Assembly (NCBI GenBank): GCA_017484135.1
Contig: JAFUTQ010000070.1
Location: 1-64,000 of the forward strand
Origin: Lachnospiraceae bacterium
Lineage (GTDB): Bacteria > Bacillota > Clostridia > Lachnospirales > Lachnospiraceae
Length of the DNA: 64,000 bases
Direction: 5' to 3'
A model generated the notes under the pieces. That model was not told where the DNA came from. It searched no databases and was given only the letters and a program-made list of their open reading frames with translations. Positions 18,078-27,422 of this stretch are shown here, one piece after another. The position numbers were made by a program, and so were the translations under genes. The first letter of the stretch is position 1; each line of letters begins with the position of its first letter.

Positions 18078-18863
18078 ATGATCTTTGAAACACATGCACA
18101 TTATGATGACGAAAGCTATCAGGAGGACCGGGATACCCTGCTTGCGGCGATGCCGCAGCAGGGTATCTGCCGTGTCGTAAATGTGGGCGCAGCCTTTGCG
18201 GGGTGTGTGGACAGCATAGGGCTGGCGGAAAAATATGAACACGTCTATGCAGCAATCGGCATCCATCCGGGCAATATTGAGGACTGGAATGAAAACGTCT
18301 GTAGCTGGCTTAAGAAGCATGCGGCATGGAAAAAAACGGTAGCCATCGGTGAAATTGGTCTCGATTATCACTGGGAGAAGGAGGAGACCGTGCGGCAGAG
18401 ACAGCAGGAGGTATTTGAAGCTCAGCTTGTGCTGGCGCGCGAAGTTGGACTGCCGGTGATCATACACTCCCGGGAAGCCGCAGAGGACACCCTCCGGCTG
18501 ATGAAGGAGCAGCATGCGGAGCAGATCGGCGGAGTCGTGCACTGCTATTCCTATTCGAAGGAGCTTGCGGAGGAATTTGTGAAAATGGGCTTCTATATCG
18601 GAGTCGGTGGAGTGATTACCTTTAAGAATGCGCGCAAGCTGAAGGATACGGTAGCGGCGCTCGGACTTTCTCATATTGTGCTGGAAACAGACTGTCCTTA
18701 TATGGCGCCTGAGCCATACCGGGGCAGTCGAAACGTATCCACGAATATTTCCTATGTGGCAGCGGCCATAGCGGAGCTGCTGGGCTGTTCGGTGCAGCAG
18801 GTGGAGCAGGAGACGATGGAAAATGCATTTCGGTTGTTTCCCCGTGCCATGAAAAGTACCTAA
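18078..18863 (+). CDS. tatD: TatD-family metal-dependent hydrolase (DNase)
   Basis: 261 residues. I take ATG 18078 (MIFETHAHYDD) because GGAG lies six bases upstream; in-frame TTG/ATG codons at 18060-18066 overlap the metG stop. HAHYDD is the first metal motif, GEIGLDYHW holds the metal-bridging Glu, and further ligands are in VIIHSREA, VHCYSYS and LETDCPYMAPEPYRG. TatD proteins are 3'-5' DNases acting on damaged DNA, or phosphoesterases of unknown substrate. Cotranscribed with metG. Confidence 0.93.
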   Translation: MIFETHAHYDDESYQEDRDTLLAAMPQQGICRVVNVGAAFAGCVDSIGLAEKYEHVYAAIGIHPGNIEDWNENVCSWLKKHAAWKKTVAIGEIGLDYHWEKEETVRQRQQEVFEAQLVLAREVGLPVIIHSREAAEDTLRLMKEQHAEQIGGVVHCYSYSKELAEEFVKMGFYIGVGGVITFKNARKLKDTVAALGLSHIVLETDCPYMAPEPYRGSRNVSTNISYVAAAIAELLGCSVQQVEQETMENAFRLFPRAMKST

Positions 18864-18891
18864 AAATGCGGATTATTTATGAAAGATTAGA

Positions 18892-18921
18892 TTGACATGA
18901 AGCGGGAATTGATAGTATAAT
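18892..18921 (+). promoter_or_regulatory. Sigma-A promoter of the chemoreceptor gene
   Basis: TTGACA (18892-18897) and TATAAT (18916-18921) are both perfect consensus hexamers with an 18-bp spacer. The 110-base leader that follows includes GCTCAA...TTGAGC with a downstream GATTTTT, which could form a weak attenuator before the start at 19042. Confidence 0.8.
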
Positions 18922-19041
18922 CACTGGTGTAGGTGTTTTTGTAGCTCAATTTGGAAGTAGTTTGTTGAGCGATTTTTAAATATGTTTCTAAAAACCAATG
19001 AATAAAGAACAGGTTACAGCTATATTAAGGAGGACAAGAGA

Positions 19042-20751
19042 ATGGCAAATCAAAATGTATCCAACAATTCACCCGGCGGAAGACTGACGGGCTTTAAATC
19101 GGTAAAGCAGACGGTAGCGCTGCTGGTACTGATCGCGATGATTGTCATTGCGGCTGCGGGTGAGATTATCTCTATTGTCATTTTCCGCGGAGATCAGGAA
19201 GAAACCATGCGGGAATGTATGACGGACGTTGCAGAGGGATATCGGAAATTATTGGATGAAAATCCAAATGTTGACCTGAAGGAAGCACTGGAGGGGGTTG
19301 AGGTTGCCGGAGTTGCGTCCAGTTACCTGATTGTTGTTGATAAGGATGGAATGGTTGTTTTCCATGGAAAGGATCCCAGCCGTGTCGGAAATGAGACAAA
19401 GAGTTCGGCATTGCAGCAGGTGGTTGCAAGACTTCAGGCAGGTGAGACGATAGATGCGGGCTCCGCCGAATACACGATTGACGGAATCACAAGATTTGCG
19501 GCCTATGCGGTGACACAGGATGAGCGGGTAGTGGCAGCCGTTATGGACAAAAAGGATGTTACAGCCGAGGTGATCGGAAACTTTGTCAAGTATTCTATTT
19601 TGATTTACGGTGTGGTTTTGATCATCATAGCAATCATTGCTTATCTCATTGTCGGAACAGTCATCAAACCGGTTCAGATTATTGAGAAGGAAATTCAGAA
19701 GGTTGCAGGCTTTGATCTGCAGTCCAATACGAGTGCGGTTGTTACAAAGATTATGCATCGGCGTGACGAGTTCGGTGAGATTACGCGTTCGGTACGTCAG
19801 ATGAAGGAGGAACTGCAGGATATTGTCGGAAAGCTTGACAGTTCTTCCATAGATTTGCATGGAAAGGCTTCCAAGCTTCAGTCCACGATGGGAGATGTGT
19901 CAGACAGTACCTCCATGAACTCTGCAACCAGTCAGGAGCTGGCTGCAAGTATGCAGGAGACAACGGCTACGACCCAGACGATTGCGGCAAATATTACCGC
20001 GATTGCAGAGACCGCTGAGGATATCAACAACCGTGCGGGTGACGGTGCAAGTACTGCAGCCGAAATTCAGAAAAAGGCAACGGCGATTGCCGCACAGGCG
20101 CAGGAGTCCGGACGTATTACCACACAGATCTTTGAAAGTGTGCGTGTAAAATCCGAAGCTGCCATTGAAGATTCCAAAGCAGTTCATCGCATCAACGAGC
20201 TGACCGAAGAGATTAATTCCATTGCAAACCAGACGAACCTGTTGGCGTTGAATGCATCCATTGAGGCTGCGCGTGCCGGAGAAGCAGGACGAGGCTTTGC
20301 AGTTGTTGCGGAGGAAATCGGAAACCTTGCAAACCAGACCGGAGATACGGTAGAGTCCATTTCCACGATTGTAAAGGATGTAAATGTGGCGGTTGATCAT
20401 ATGTCCGATTGCCTCTCTGAGATGCTGAATCTGATTGAAAATACAGTTTCCAAGGATTATGTATCATTTGAGGAAGTATCACAGCAGTACAATGATGATG
20501 CACAGTACTTTGAGGGCGCGATGGAAAACATCTCGCAGAATATCAATGATCTTTCTGCATCGATCCAGAGCATTCAGGATGCCATCAACGGAATCAATAT
20601 TACCGTGGGTGAGGCAGCAACCGGTGTTATGGACATGGCTGAAAAAACCAGCGATATTGTAAGTCTTGCCGGCGAAGCAAGTGATATCGCGGATGAGTCC
20701 TTGGGTCTGTCCCAGGAACTGAGCGGCATCGTTGGTCAGTTTACGAGATAA
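19042..20751 (+). CDS. Methyl-accepting chemotaxis protein
   Basis: 569 residues. Helix TM1 (about 25-50), an extracytoplasmic domain of about 140 residues resembling a single Cache sensor ([17 protein letters not shown]), TM2 (about 190-212), a HAMP segment ([19 protein letters not shown]) and a long cytoplasmic coiled coil. The hairpin tip reads [35 protein letters not shown], the site that binds CheA and CheW. Transcribed alone from a strong promoter. A chemoreceptor implies the organism is motile; no flagellar gene is in this window. Confidence 0.95.
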   Translation: MANQNVSNNSPGGRLTGFKSVKQTVALLVLIAMIVIAAAGEIISIVIFRGDQEETMRECMTDVAEGYRKLLDENPNVDLKEALEGVEVAGVASSYLIVVDKDGMVVFHGKDPSRVGNETKSSALQQVVARLQAGETIDAGSAEYTIDGITRFAAYAVTQDERVVAAVMDKKDVTAEVIGNFVKYSILIYGVVLIIIAIIAYLIVGTVIKPVQIIEKEIQKVAGFDLQSNTSAVVTKIMHRRDEFGEITRSVRQMKEELQDIVGKLDSSSIDLHGKASKLQSTMGDVSDSTSMNSATSQELAASMQETTATTQTIAANITAIAETAEDINNRAGDGASTAAEIQKKATAIAAQAQESGRITTQIFESVRVKSEAAIEDSKAVHRINELTEEINSIANQTNLLALNASIEAARAGEAGRGFAVVAEEIGNLANQTGDTVESISTIVKDVNVAVDHMSDCLSEMLNLIENTVSKDYVSFEEVSQQYNDDAQYFEGAMENISQNINDLSASIQSIQDAINGINITVGEAATGVMDMAEKTSDIVSLAGEASDIADESLGLSQELSGIVGQFTR

Positions 20752-20872
20752 TTATTTCGAACCATATAAAGAAAAAAAGCGGAAAGCTGTGCTTGTTTCT
20801 TTCCAAAGGTTTTGATTTGCGGAATGGAAATGGCATGGCTTTCGTTTTTGTTTGTAGAAAGGATATGGATAT

Positions 20873-21592
20873 ATGTATCTACCAAAGGAGAGGGAAGCGT
20901 TTCACGTTCATACCTGGCGCTGCGGACATGCGGGAAATGAAAAAGATGAGGAATATATAGAGCGGGCGATTGAGCTTGGGGCAACGCGCATTGTATTTAC
21001 GGATCACGCTCCGTTTCCGGGAAATCCGTTTCCGTATCGTATGGATATGGAACTGCTTTCGGATTATGTGCATACGATGAATGAGATGAAACAAAAATAT
21101 CAGGAGCACATTGAGGTCTTAAAGGGGCTGGAAATTGAATATCTGCCGGGCTATCTGGTGTATTATGAGAAACTCAGACAGTCAGGAGATTACGATCTTT
21201 TGATGCTGGGACAGCATTTTTATCAGCGGAAGGATGGAACCTTCAGCTATGATGTGCATGATTACTCCGATGATTATGTGCATCTGTGCAAAGCGATGGC
21301 GGAAGGGATTCGTACCGGTTTTTTTGATGTTCTCTCACATCCGGATCGGGTATTCGGCAGCTGTGAGAGCTGGGAGGAGCCGATGGCGGCCGCAGCCTCC
21401 GAGGTCATTGCTGTGGCCTGTGAATATCATGTTCCGTTGGAGATCAATTATTCATCCCGACAGGCAGGCAGAGCGTTCCGGCAGGAATTCTGGGATATGG
21501 TTCCCTCCGATGCGCGGACCATTCAGGGATTGGATGCACACTGTGTCCGGGTTCTTGCGGAGGGATATCGTGCACAAACTGAAAATATTTGA
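20873..21592 (+). CDS. PHP-domain phosphoesterase, histidinol-phosphatase-like
   Basis: 239 residues. AFHVHTWRCGHA, FTDHAPFPG, LGQHFY and LSHPDRV supply the metal-binding His and Asp residues of the PHP family; the order fits the HisJ/HisK (HisPPase) group. No histidine biosynthesis gene is nearby, so the substrate may differ. GAAAGGATATGGATAT precedes the start. It is followed 66 bp later by the MATE gene, possibly one transcript. Confidence 0.85.
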   Translation: MYLPKEREAFHVHTWRCGHAGNEKDEEYIERAIELGATRIVFTDHAPFPGNPFPYRMDMELLSDYVHTMNEMKQKYQEHIEVLKGLEIEYLPGYLVYYEKLRQSGDYDLLMLGQHFYQRKDGTFSYDVHDYSDDYVHLCKAMAEGIRTGFFDVLSHPDRVFGSCESWEEPMAAAASEVIAVACEYHVPLEINYSSRQAGRAFRQEFWDMVPSDARTIQGLDAHCVRVLAEGYRAQTENI

Positions 21593-21658
21593 CGCGACCT
21601 TTGTTGACATGGTTGTGATAGCGAACTGTTCAGAATCAAAGACAGAAAGAAAATATCG

Positions 21659-23017
21659 ATGAAAAATGATCTGCTTGCCTATGTAAGAAACGGGCAGCCA
21701 CTTTCGTATGGAAAAAAATTAAAATTGGTAGCAACGCTTAGTCTGCCCGCGATCATGGCGCAATTGACCTCCATTATGATGCAGTACATTGATGCATCTA
21801 TGGTGGGAAGGCTGGGAGCGGATGCCGCAGCGTCAATCGGACTGGTGGCAACTACGACGTGGTTATTCGGCAGTCTTTCCACCTCGGTTTCCGCAGGGTT
21901 TTCGATTCAGGTGGCGCAATATGTAGGGGCAAAGGAATATGAAAAGGCCAGACGCGTACTGCATAATTCGTATCCGGTGGTGTTGATCGTGGCGGCGGTG
22001 CTGGCAGCAATCGGAATCGGAATCAGCAGGGCATTGCCCGGATGGCTGGGAGGTACTGCGGAAATACAAAGGGATGCTACATTGTATTTTCGCATTTACA
22101 GCCTTACCTTATTTGCGATGGCGTTAAACAGTCTTGCGGCCTCCATGCTTCAGTGCAGCGGCAACATGAAAATCCCCGGGCTTTTGGACTCATTGATGTG
22201 TGTGCTGGATGTCGTGTTGAACTTTCTGTTTATCTATGTGCTGAAGCTTGGCGTGTTGGGGGCGGCGCTCGGGACCGCATTGGCGGTCACAGTGGTTACA
22301 GGCTTGATGCTGTTTTTTCTGTGGAGAAGGACCCCCGTTTTACAGAGACAGAGGGGAGAGCATTATGCGTATTCCGGTGCTTATGTAAAGCGTGCCATAC
22401 GGCTTTCGCTGCCGATTGCTTTTGAGCATCTGGTGGTGTGCGGGGCTATGGTGGCAGCGACACGCATTGTAGCCCCCATCGGAATTATTGCCATTGCGGC
22501 AAATTCGTTTGCGGTCACGGCAGAGAGCCTGTGCTATATGCCGGGATATGGAATCGCAGATGCGGCAACCACACTGGTGGGGCAGAGTGTGGGGGCAGGA
22601 CGCAAGGAACTGGCCTGGTCGTTTGGGCGGATTACTGTCTGCTCCGGGATGGTTTTGATGGCGGTTATGGGAGGGCTGATGTACCTTTTGGCGCCGATTC
22701 TTATGAGTCTTTTGACCGAGAATACAGCGGTCTGTGAGCTGGGAGTCAGGGTACTTCGCATTGAGGCATTTGCGGAACCGTTGTACGGAGCATCCATTGT
22801 GTGTACCGGAGTGATGCGCGGGGCAGGAGATACACTGGTGCCAAGCGTGATGAATTTTATCAGTCTGTGGTGCGTACGGCTTCCGCTGTCCTATTTCTTG
22901 GCGGATCGCATGGGGCTGGAGGGAATCTGGCTTGCCATGTGTGCAGAGCTGTGTTTCCGGGGAACGGTCTTTCTGGTGAGACTGGTACGCAGACGATGGC
23001 TGAGAGCTGTCGAATAG
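21659..23017 (+). CDS. MATE-family efflux transporter
   Basis: 452 residues, twelve predicted membrane helices in two halves. The first half starts KKLKLVATLSLPAIMAQLTSIMMQYIDASMVGRLG, the typical MATE N-terminus with the conserved Asp, and the second half (LSLPIAFEHLVVCGAMVAATRIV) mirrors it. Such pumps expel cationic drugs or metabolites using Na+ or H+. The start follows AGAAAGAAAAT, a weak ribosome-binding site. About 40 bp later the DUF3737 gene begins, suggesting cotranscription. Confidence 0.93.
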   Translation: MKNDLLAYVRNGQPLSYGKKLKLVATLSLPAIMAQLTSIMMQYIDASMVGRLGADAAASIGLVATTTWLFGSLSTSVSAGFSIQVAQYVGAKEYEKARRVLHNSYPVVLIVAAVLAAIGIGISRALPGWLGGTAEIQRDATLYFRIYSLTLFAMALNSLAASMLQCSGNMKIPGLLDSLMCVLDVVLNFLFIYVLKLGVLGAALGTALAVTVVTGLMLFFLWRRTPVLQRQRGEHYAYSGAYVKRAIRLSLPIAFEHLVVCGAMVAATRIVAPIGIIAIAANSFAVTAESLCYMPGYGIADAATTLVGQSVGAGRKELAWSFGRITVCSGMVLMAVMGGLMYLLAPILMSLLTENTAVCELGVRVLRIEAFAEPLYGASIVCTGVMRGAGDTLVPSVMNFISLWCVRLPLSYFLADRMGLEGIWLAMCAELCFRGTVFLVRLVRRRWLRAVE

Positions 23018-23058
23018 ATTGTGAATGGAACAGAAAATAAAAAAGGAGACCCGAAACA

Positions 23059-23919
23059 ATGGAAGAAATAAGAGAACAGAGATTAACCGGCGAACGGGCA
23101 TTGTTTTCCTCAAAGGATTTGGATATCCGGTATTGTATTTTTGCAGATGGGGAGTCGCCCTTGAAGGAATGTGAGAATATCCGGGTTACGGATTCTTCCT
23201 TTCAGTGGAAATACCCCCTTTGGTATTGTAAAAATATAGAGGTAGCAAACTGTACGTTTTCCGACATGGCACGCGCCGGAATCTGGTATGTGGAAAATAT
23301 ATCCGTAAAGGACTGTCTGTATGAAGCGCCCAAGGGCTTTCGAAAGATTCAGGGGCTGAATATGGAAAATATAGATTTGCCGCAGGCGGAGGAGACGCTG
23401 TGGAAGTGCCGACAGGTTCAGATGAAAAATGTCGATGCCAGAGGAGATTATTTTGGCATGGACTGTCATGATATCAGGATTGAGGATTTCCGTCTGACCG
23501 GAAATTATTGCTTTGACGGGTGCAGCAACGTGGAGGTGCGCAATGCCAAAATGCTGTCGAAGGATGCGTTCTGGAATTGCGAAAACGTTACGGTTTATGA
23601 TTCGTATATTACAGGGGAATACTTAGGGTGGAATTCGAAAAAACTAACCTTTGTAAACTGTGTGATCGAGAGCTTGCAGGGTATGTGCTACATTGAAGAT
23701 CTTGTGATGAAAAACTGCCGGCTGTTGAACACGACACTGGCGTTTGAATATTCCACCAGGATTGACGCGGAGATCATCACCAGAATTGACAGTGTGAAAA
23801 ATCCGGCTTCCGGTGTGATTCGCAGCAGGGGAATCGATGAACTGATTCTCGAGGAGGAACGGGTGGATGTCAGCAAAACAAAGATTTTAGAAATTGGGAG
23901 GGATTCCGATGGAGTATGA
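23059..23919 (+). CDS. DUF3737 family right-handed beta-helix protein
   Basis: 286 residues with an irregular repeat of about 20 residues in which short turns alternate with C/V-rich strands (KECENIRVTDSSF, YCKNIEVANCTF, VENISVKDCLY, NCENVTVYDSYI). This is the pattern of DUF3737, a parallel beta-helix protein common in gut Firmicutes. No signal peptide is present, so it is cytosolic; the function is unknown. Strong AGGAGAC upstream. Its last 11 bases overlap the aminotransferase gene, and the same gene pair is often kept together. Confidence 0.9.
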   Translation: MEEIREQRLTGERALFSSKDLDIRYCIFADGESPLKECENIRVTDSSFQWKYPLWYCKNIEVANCTFSDMARAGIWYVENISVKDCLYEAPKGFRKIQGLNMENIDLPQAEETLWKCRQVQMKNVDARGDYFGMDCHDIRIEDFRLTGNYCFDGCSNVEVRNAKMLSKDAFWNCENVTVYDSYITGEYLGWNSKKLTFVNCVIESLQGMCYIEDLVMKNCRLLNTTLAFEYSTRIDAEIITRIDSVKNPASGVIRSRGIDELILEEERVDVSKTKILEIGRDSDGV

Positions 23920-25084
23920 TTTTGACAAAGTAATATCGCGAAGAAATACGGGGTCGTTGAAATGGGATATTGCAGAGGATGAATTGCCCTTGTGGGTGGC
24001 GGATATGGATTTTGTCACCGCTCCGGCGATCCGAACGGCGGTGGAAAAACGGGCCGCACATGGAATCTTTGGCTATTCTATCCTGCCGGAGGCATGGTAT
24101 CAGGCATATATGCAGTGGTGGGAAAAACGCCATCATTTTTCCATTGAGAGGGACTGGCTGATTTTTACCACGGGTGTGGTGCCTGCGATTTCGACCGCAG
24201 TGCGCAGACTGACTGCTCCGGCCGAAAATGTTCTTGTGCAGACGCCCTGTTACAACATCTTTTTTAATTCCATCCGAAACAATGGAAGAAATATCGTGCA
24301 GAGTCCCCTTCGCTATGAGAACGGCACCTATTCGGTCGATTGGGAGGATCTGGAAAAAAATTTATCTGATCCGCAAACCACGCTTATGATTTTGTGCAAT
24401 CCGCAAAATCCTACCGGAGTCATCTGGAATCGGGAGACGCTGCAGCGCATTGGTGAGCTTTGTCACAGGTATGGAGTCACCGTGCTTTCGGATGAAATCC
24501 ACTGTGATCTGACAGAGCCCGGGAAGGAATATATTCCGTTTGCTTCCGTGTCAGAGATCAATCGGCAGATCAGCGTTACCTGTATTTCGCCCACAAAGAC
24601 ATTTAATCTGGCCGGACTGCAGACGGCGGCGGTGGTCGTGCCGGATGAAAAGCTGCGGCACAAAATGTGGCGCGCGTTGAACACGGACGAGGTGGCGGAG
24701 CCGAATGCTTTTGCGGTGGATGCGGCGGTAGCGGCCTTTACTGAGAGTGAAGAATGGCTGGATGCGCTGCGCGCGTATCTTTGGGGGAACAAACGCTATG
24801 CAGAGGAATATCTGAAAAGAGAAGTGCCGCAAATCGGTGTGATACCCGGAGAGGCTACCTATCTGATGTGGCTGGACTGTACCGGACTTGTCGGTGATTC
24901 CAGAGCATTTTATAAATTTTTGCGCAGGGAGAAAAAAGTATTTTTGTCGGACGGAGGGCAGTTCGGGGACAACGGAAGGGGCTTTTTGCGCTTGAATGTG
25001 GCGTGTCCCAGGAGCATTTTAGAGGAAGGGCTGAAACGTTTCCGGCAGGGTGCAGAGGAATGGAAGTCTGGCAGGATCCGGTAA
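23909..25084 (+). CDS. MalY/PatB-family PLP aminotransferase (cystathionine beta-lyase type)
   Basis: 391 residues from ATG 23909, with GGGAGG six bases upstream; an in-frame TTG at 23894 precedes that site. LPLWVADMDF and FGYSIL are typical of MalY/PatB enzymes, NPQNPTGVIW and SDEIHCDL hold PLP-contact residues, and SPTKTFNLAGLQ carries the Schiff-base lysine. The family makes homocysteine or pyruvate from cystathionine or cysteine; some members regulate maltose genes. Coupled by an 11-base overlap to the DUF3737 gene. Confidence 0.92.
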   Translation: MEYDFDKVISRRNTGSLKWDIAEDELPLWVADMDFVTAPAIRTAVEKRAAHGIFGYSILPEAWYQAYMQWWEKRHHFSIERDWLIFTTGVVPAISTAVRRLTAPAENVLVQTPCYNIFFNSIRNNGRNIVQSPLRYENGTYSVDWEDLEKNLSDPQTTLMILCNPQNPTGVIWNRETLQRIGELCHRYGVTVLSDEIHCDLTEPGKEYIPFASVSEINRQISVTCISPTKTFNLAGLQTAAVVVPDEKLRHKMWRALNTDEVAEPNAFAVDAAVAAFTESEEWLDALRAYLWGNKRYAEEYLKREVPQIGVIPGEATYLMWLDCTGLVGDSRAFYKFLRREKKVFLSDGGQFGDNGRGFLRLNVACPRSILEEGLKRFRQGAEEWKSGRIR

Positions 25085-25149
25085 AAATAGGTGGATTTAC
25101 CAAGGGCTTCGTGTTATAATAAAAGTAGGAAAGGGAAGGAGGGATTCTT

Positions 25150-25440
25150 ATGAAATGTAGAAGAACAGGGCTGGTTGCAGACGTAGAAAAATATGAAATG
25201 GGACAAGGCATGGAGGACGGATTCGAGCTTTGGAGCGATGTCGTTACAAAGGGCTGGATTGTTACGGATACACTGATCAAGATTACCCGGGATAATGGCA
25301 GAATTGAGTGCCCGTATATTACCCACCGGAGAGGAAGAACCTTTATCAGCGAGGGCGACTACATCATTCAGGATGAAGACGGTACCAAGCATGTATGCGG
25401 GGAAGATAAGATTTTTCAGAGGTATGAGAAAATAGAGTGA
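25150..25440 (+). CDS. Small hypothetical protein, phage-like motif
   Basis: 96 residues, no membrane segment. GAAGGAGGGATTCTT precedes the start, and TATAAT at 25115 with a weak -35 gives its own promoter. The C-terminal half (ISEGDYIIQDEDGTKHVCGEDKIFQRYEKIE) resembles the GDWI...GE.Y.CKPDIFE.TYE segment of small phage-associated proteins. Function unknown. It ends just before a strong terminator, so it is a monocistronic unit. Confidence 0.7.
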   Translation: MKCRRTGLVADVEKYEMGQGMEDGFELWSDVVTKGWIVTDTLIKITRDNGRIECPYITHRRGRTFISEGDYIIQDEDGTKHVCGEDKIFQRYEKIE

Positions 25441-25454
25441 CGTGAAACTGAGAC

Positions 25455-25505
25455 AAGGGGTGTAGGGTCTTATTCCATCGAGTGAGACCTTACACCCCTT
25501 TTTTG
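25455..25505 (+). terminator. Strong Rho-independent terminator
   Basis: A 16-bp stem, AAGGGGTGTAGGGTCT (25455-25470) with AGACCTTACACCCCTT (25485-25500), one G-T wobble, 14-base loop, then T4. It ends the transcript of the 96-aa gene and insulates the sigma-factor operon. Confidence 0.85.
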
Positions 25506-25582
25506 AGATTGCCTGAAAAATTTTTTCATATTTTGAAGAAAAAAGTGATTTCATTCGTTATATAAGGTGAAGACATTTGTGA

Positions 25583-26140
25583 ATGGCCGTTCAACAGACG
25601 TTTCAATGCTTTGAAGAATGGGAGGTGGAGCCAATCAGTACACAGGAACAATTTGAACAGATGGTACATGATTATGAACGTCTGGTTTTTTCTGTCTGTG
25701 TAAAGCTGACGGGCGACTACTTCGTATCGGAGGATCTGACGCAGGAAACCTTTTTGTCCGCCTTCCGTCATCTGAGGGAATTTGACGGAGTCAGTCCCAA
25801 GGCATGGTTGTGCAGAATCGCCTCCAATAAGTGCATTGATTATAACCGACAGTTGGTTCGGCGAGGCGTTTTTGCCGGAGAGGAAGCGCTGCAGGAACAG
25901 GAGGGGCCGAACGGAAAGCCGGAGGAATGCTATCTGGAGCAGGAAATGAAGGAACAGCTTGTGTGCCGTTGCAGGAGGTTAAAACCTCCGTATGATGAGA
26001 TCGCCAGACTTTATTTTTGTGAGGAATATAAGGCAGAAGAGATCGCGCAGCTCAAAGGAAAAAATGTTAAGACGATCCGGACACAGGTCTATCGGGCACG
26101 GGCGATGCTGCGAAAGCTTTATGAAAAGGAGAGATACTGA
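25583..26140 (+). CDS. ECF-type RNA polymerase sigma factor
   Basis: 185 residues. Region 2 (FEQMVHDYERLVFSVCVKLTGDYFVSEDLTQETFLSAFRHL) and region 4 (PPYDEIARLYFCEEYKAEEIAQLKGKNVKTIRTQVYRARAMLRKL) are both complete; no region 3, as in group IV sigma factors. Between them is a Glu/Gly-rich linker. The next gene starts two bases after the stop and looks like its membrane-bound regulator. The two small membrane proteins downstream suggest the module responds to cell-envelope stress. Confidence 0.9.
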   Translation: MAVQQTFQCFEEWEVEPISTQEQFEQMVHDYERLVFSVCVKLTGDYFVSEDLTQETFLSAFRHLREFDGVSPKAWLCRIASNKCIDYNRQLVRRGVFAGEEALQEQEGPNGKPEECYLEQEMKEQLVCRCRRLKPPYDEIARLYFCEEYKAEEIAQLKGKNVKTIRTQVYRARAMLRKLYEKERY

Positions 26141-26141
26141 T

Positions 26142-26573
26142 ATGCGTCAGACAGAGTATTTGACAGAAGATGAACTGAATCGGCTCATGGACGAGGCAGA
26201 ACATACCGGGATGTCGTCCCCGCAGTATCTGGCGGAGGAGATTATAGCAAAATGCAGTGACAGGACACATTCGGCAGGACAAAAGCTTTTCGCCTACAGC
26301 GCGAAGGTGGTGTTTGCCATGGCTGCGTCCCTTGCATTTCTGGTGATCGCAGCGGTTCCGCAGAAGGAAAGCCAGCTGCAGACGGAGCAGCTGCAGCAGG
26401 AGCGCATGCAATGGATTGCCCAGGCCGAGGAGGAAAAACGGGTATATATGGAGAAGATACAGTCAGAGGAAGAAAAAAAGACACTGTTTGGTCAGATGAA
26501 TGAGAAGCTTGAAAGCTTTTACGGAATTGTAAATGACCGTGCGTCATCGATTATTTTTAAGGAGGGTAAATAA
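26142..26573 (+). CDS. Probable anti-sigma factor, single-pass membrane protein
   Basis: 143 residues from ATG 26142. A cytosolic acidic N-terminus (LTEDELNRLMDEAEHTGM) that could hold the sigma factor, one membrane helix (about residues 47-66, VVFAMAASLAFLVIAAV), then an extracytoplasmic coiled coil rich in Gln and Glu. I see no zinc-binding HxxxCxxC, so it is not a ZAS-type anti-sigma. The role is inferred from position and topology. Confidence 0.7.
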   Translation: MRQTEYLTEDELNRLMDEAEHTGMSSPQYLAEEIIAKCSDRTHSAGQKLFAYSAKVVFAMAASLAFLVIAAVPQKESQLQTEQLQQERMQWIAQAEEEKRVYMEKIQSEEEKKTLFGQMNEKLESFYGIVNDRASSIIFKEGK

Positions 26574-27110
26574 ATGACAAAGAAAAAAAACGGTTTTCTG
26601 ACATTTTGCTTTTCGCTGTTTCCGGGAGCAGGGGAAATGTATATGGGGTTTATGAAAATGGGTGTGAGTCTGATGGCGGTGTTTCTGGCTATTATAGGGC
26701 TCATGGAATGGTTGGAGATTCCGGCGCTTGCGTTTTTGGCAGTTCTGGTCTGGTTTTACAGTTTTTTCCATGTGCACAATCTGCGGGGGCTGGACGACGA
26801 GGAATTTTATGCGGTGGAGGATCGGTATCTGTTTTCCGCGCTGACAGAAGAAAATTCCGGACAAAAGCTTACGCAGACCTACCGGAAGGTGATTGCAATT
26901 GTATTTATCATCATTGGAGTGGTATGTCTGTGGCAGGGATGCTATAATATACTTCGGATCTTTGATCTTCCAGGGATCGTGTATGTGATCGGAAACCGGC
27001 TGATCCCGCAGTTCGTTGTGGGCATTGCAATCATTGCCCTTGGTATTTTCCTGATCCGGGGGAAAAAGCAGGAATTGTCTGATGAAGCTGACAGGGAGGA
27101 GGAAAAATAG
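26574..27110 (+). CDS. Membrane protein of the sigma-factor operon
   Basis: 178 residues, four to five membrane helices; begins immediately after the previous stop. The N-terminus FLTFCFSLFPGAGEMYMGFMKMG looks like the first turn of TM2-type proteins (PGAGxxYxG). The C-terminal tail is charged. Function unknown; likely part of the envelope-stress response unit. Confidence 0.75.
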   Translation: MTKKKNGFLTFCFSLFPGAGEMYMGFMKMGVSLMAVFLAIIGLMEWLEIPALAFLAVLVWFYSFFHVHNLRGLDDEEFYAVEDRYLFSALTEENSGQKLTQTYRKVIAIVFIIIGVVCLWQGCYNILRIFDLPGIVYVIGNRLIPQFVVGIAIIALGIFLIRGKKQELSDEADREEEK

Positions 27111-27422
27111 ATGGGAGAGGAAACAAAAAAGCTCCACACACATCGTGTGGGAACGCTGACGCTGGGAAGCAGCCTGATTTTGGGAGGAATCCTTTTTCTG
27201 GCACACATATTTGTGCCCATCGTGACCTATCGCTGGATTTTTCATGCATGGCCGTGTATTTTGATCCTGCTGGGGATTGAGATCCTGCTTGCAAACCGCA
27301 GGGAGAATCAGGAATTTGTTTACGACAAAGGAGCGGTATGCCTGATGATCTTACTGACATTTTTCAGCATGGTGATGGCTGCGGCGGACTGGGTCATGGA
27401 GATGGAACTGCATGTTGTTTAG
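27111..27422 (+). CDS. Small membrane protein, LiaI/LiaF-like transmembrane region
   Basis: 103 residues with three membrane helices (LTLGSSLILGGILFLAHIF, WIFHAWPCILILLGIEILL and LMILLTFFSMVMAAADWV). This helical layout resembles the N-terminal domain of LiaI/LiaF-like proteins that sense envelope stress. It abuts the previous gene; its stop codon is the junction with the first 45-bp tandem repeat. Confidence 0.7.
   Translation: MGEETKKLHTHRVGTLTLGSSLILGGILFLAHIFVPIVTYRWIFHAWPCILILLGIEILLANRRENQEFVYDKGAVCLMILLTFFSMVMAAADWVMEMELHVV

Noticed and set aside
17856-18674. 272-codon minus-strand frame across metG and tatD
   Set aside because: Antisense of two conserved genes; low-quality protein composition.
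19249-19860. 203-codon minus-strand frame in the chemoreceptor gene
   Set aside because: Codon-complement artefact of the receptor's own frame.
22340-23113. 257-codon minus-strand frame inside the MATE gene
   Set aside because: Shadow of a clear transporter gene; His/Gln-rich composition, no ribosome-binding site, no motif.
26544-27245. 233-codon minus-strand frame under the sigma-factor operon
   Set aside because: Antisense of tightly packed coding genes; rich in His, Lys, Gln with no recognisable fold.
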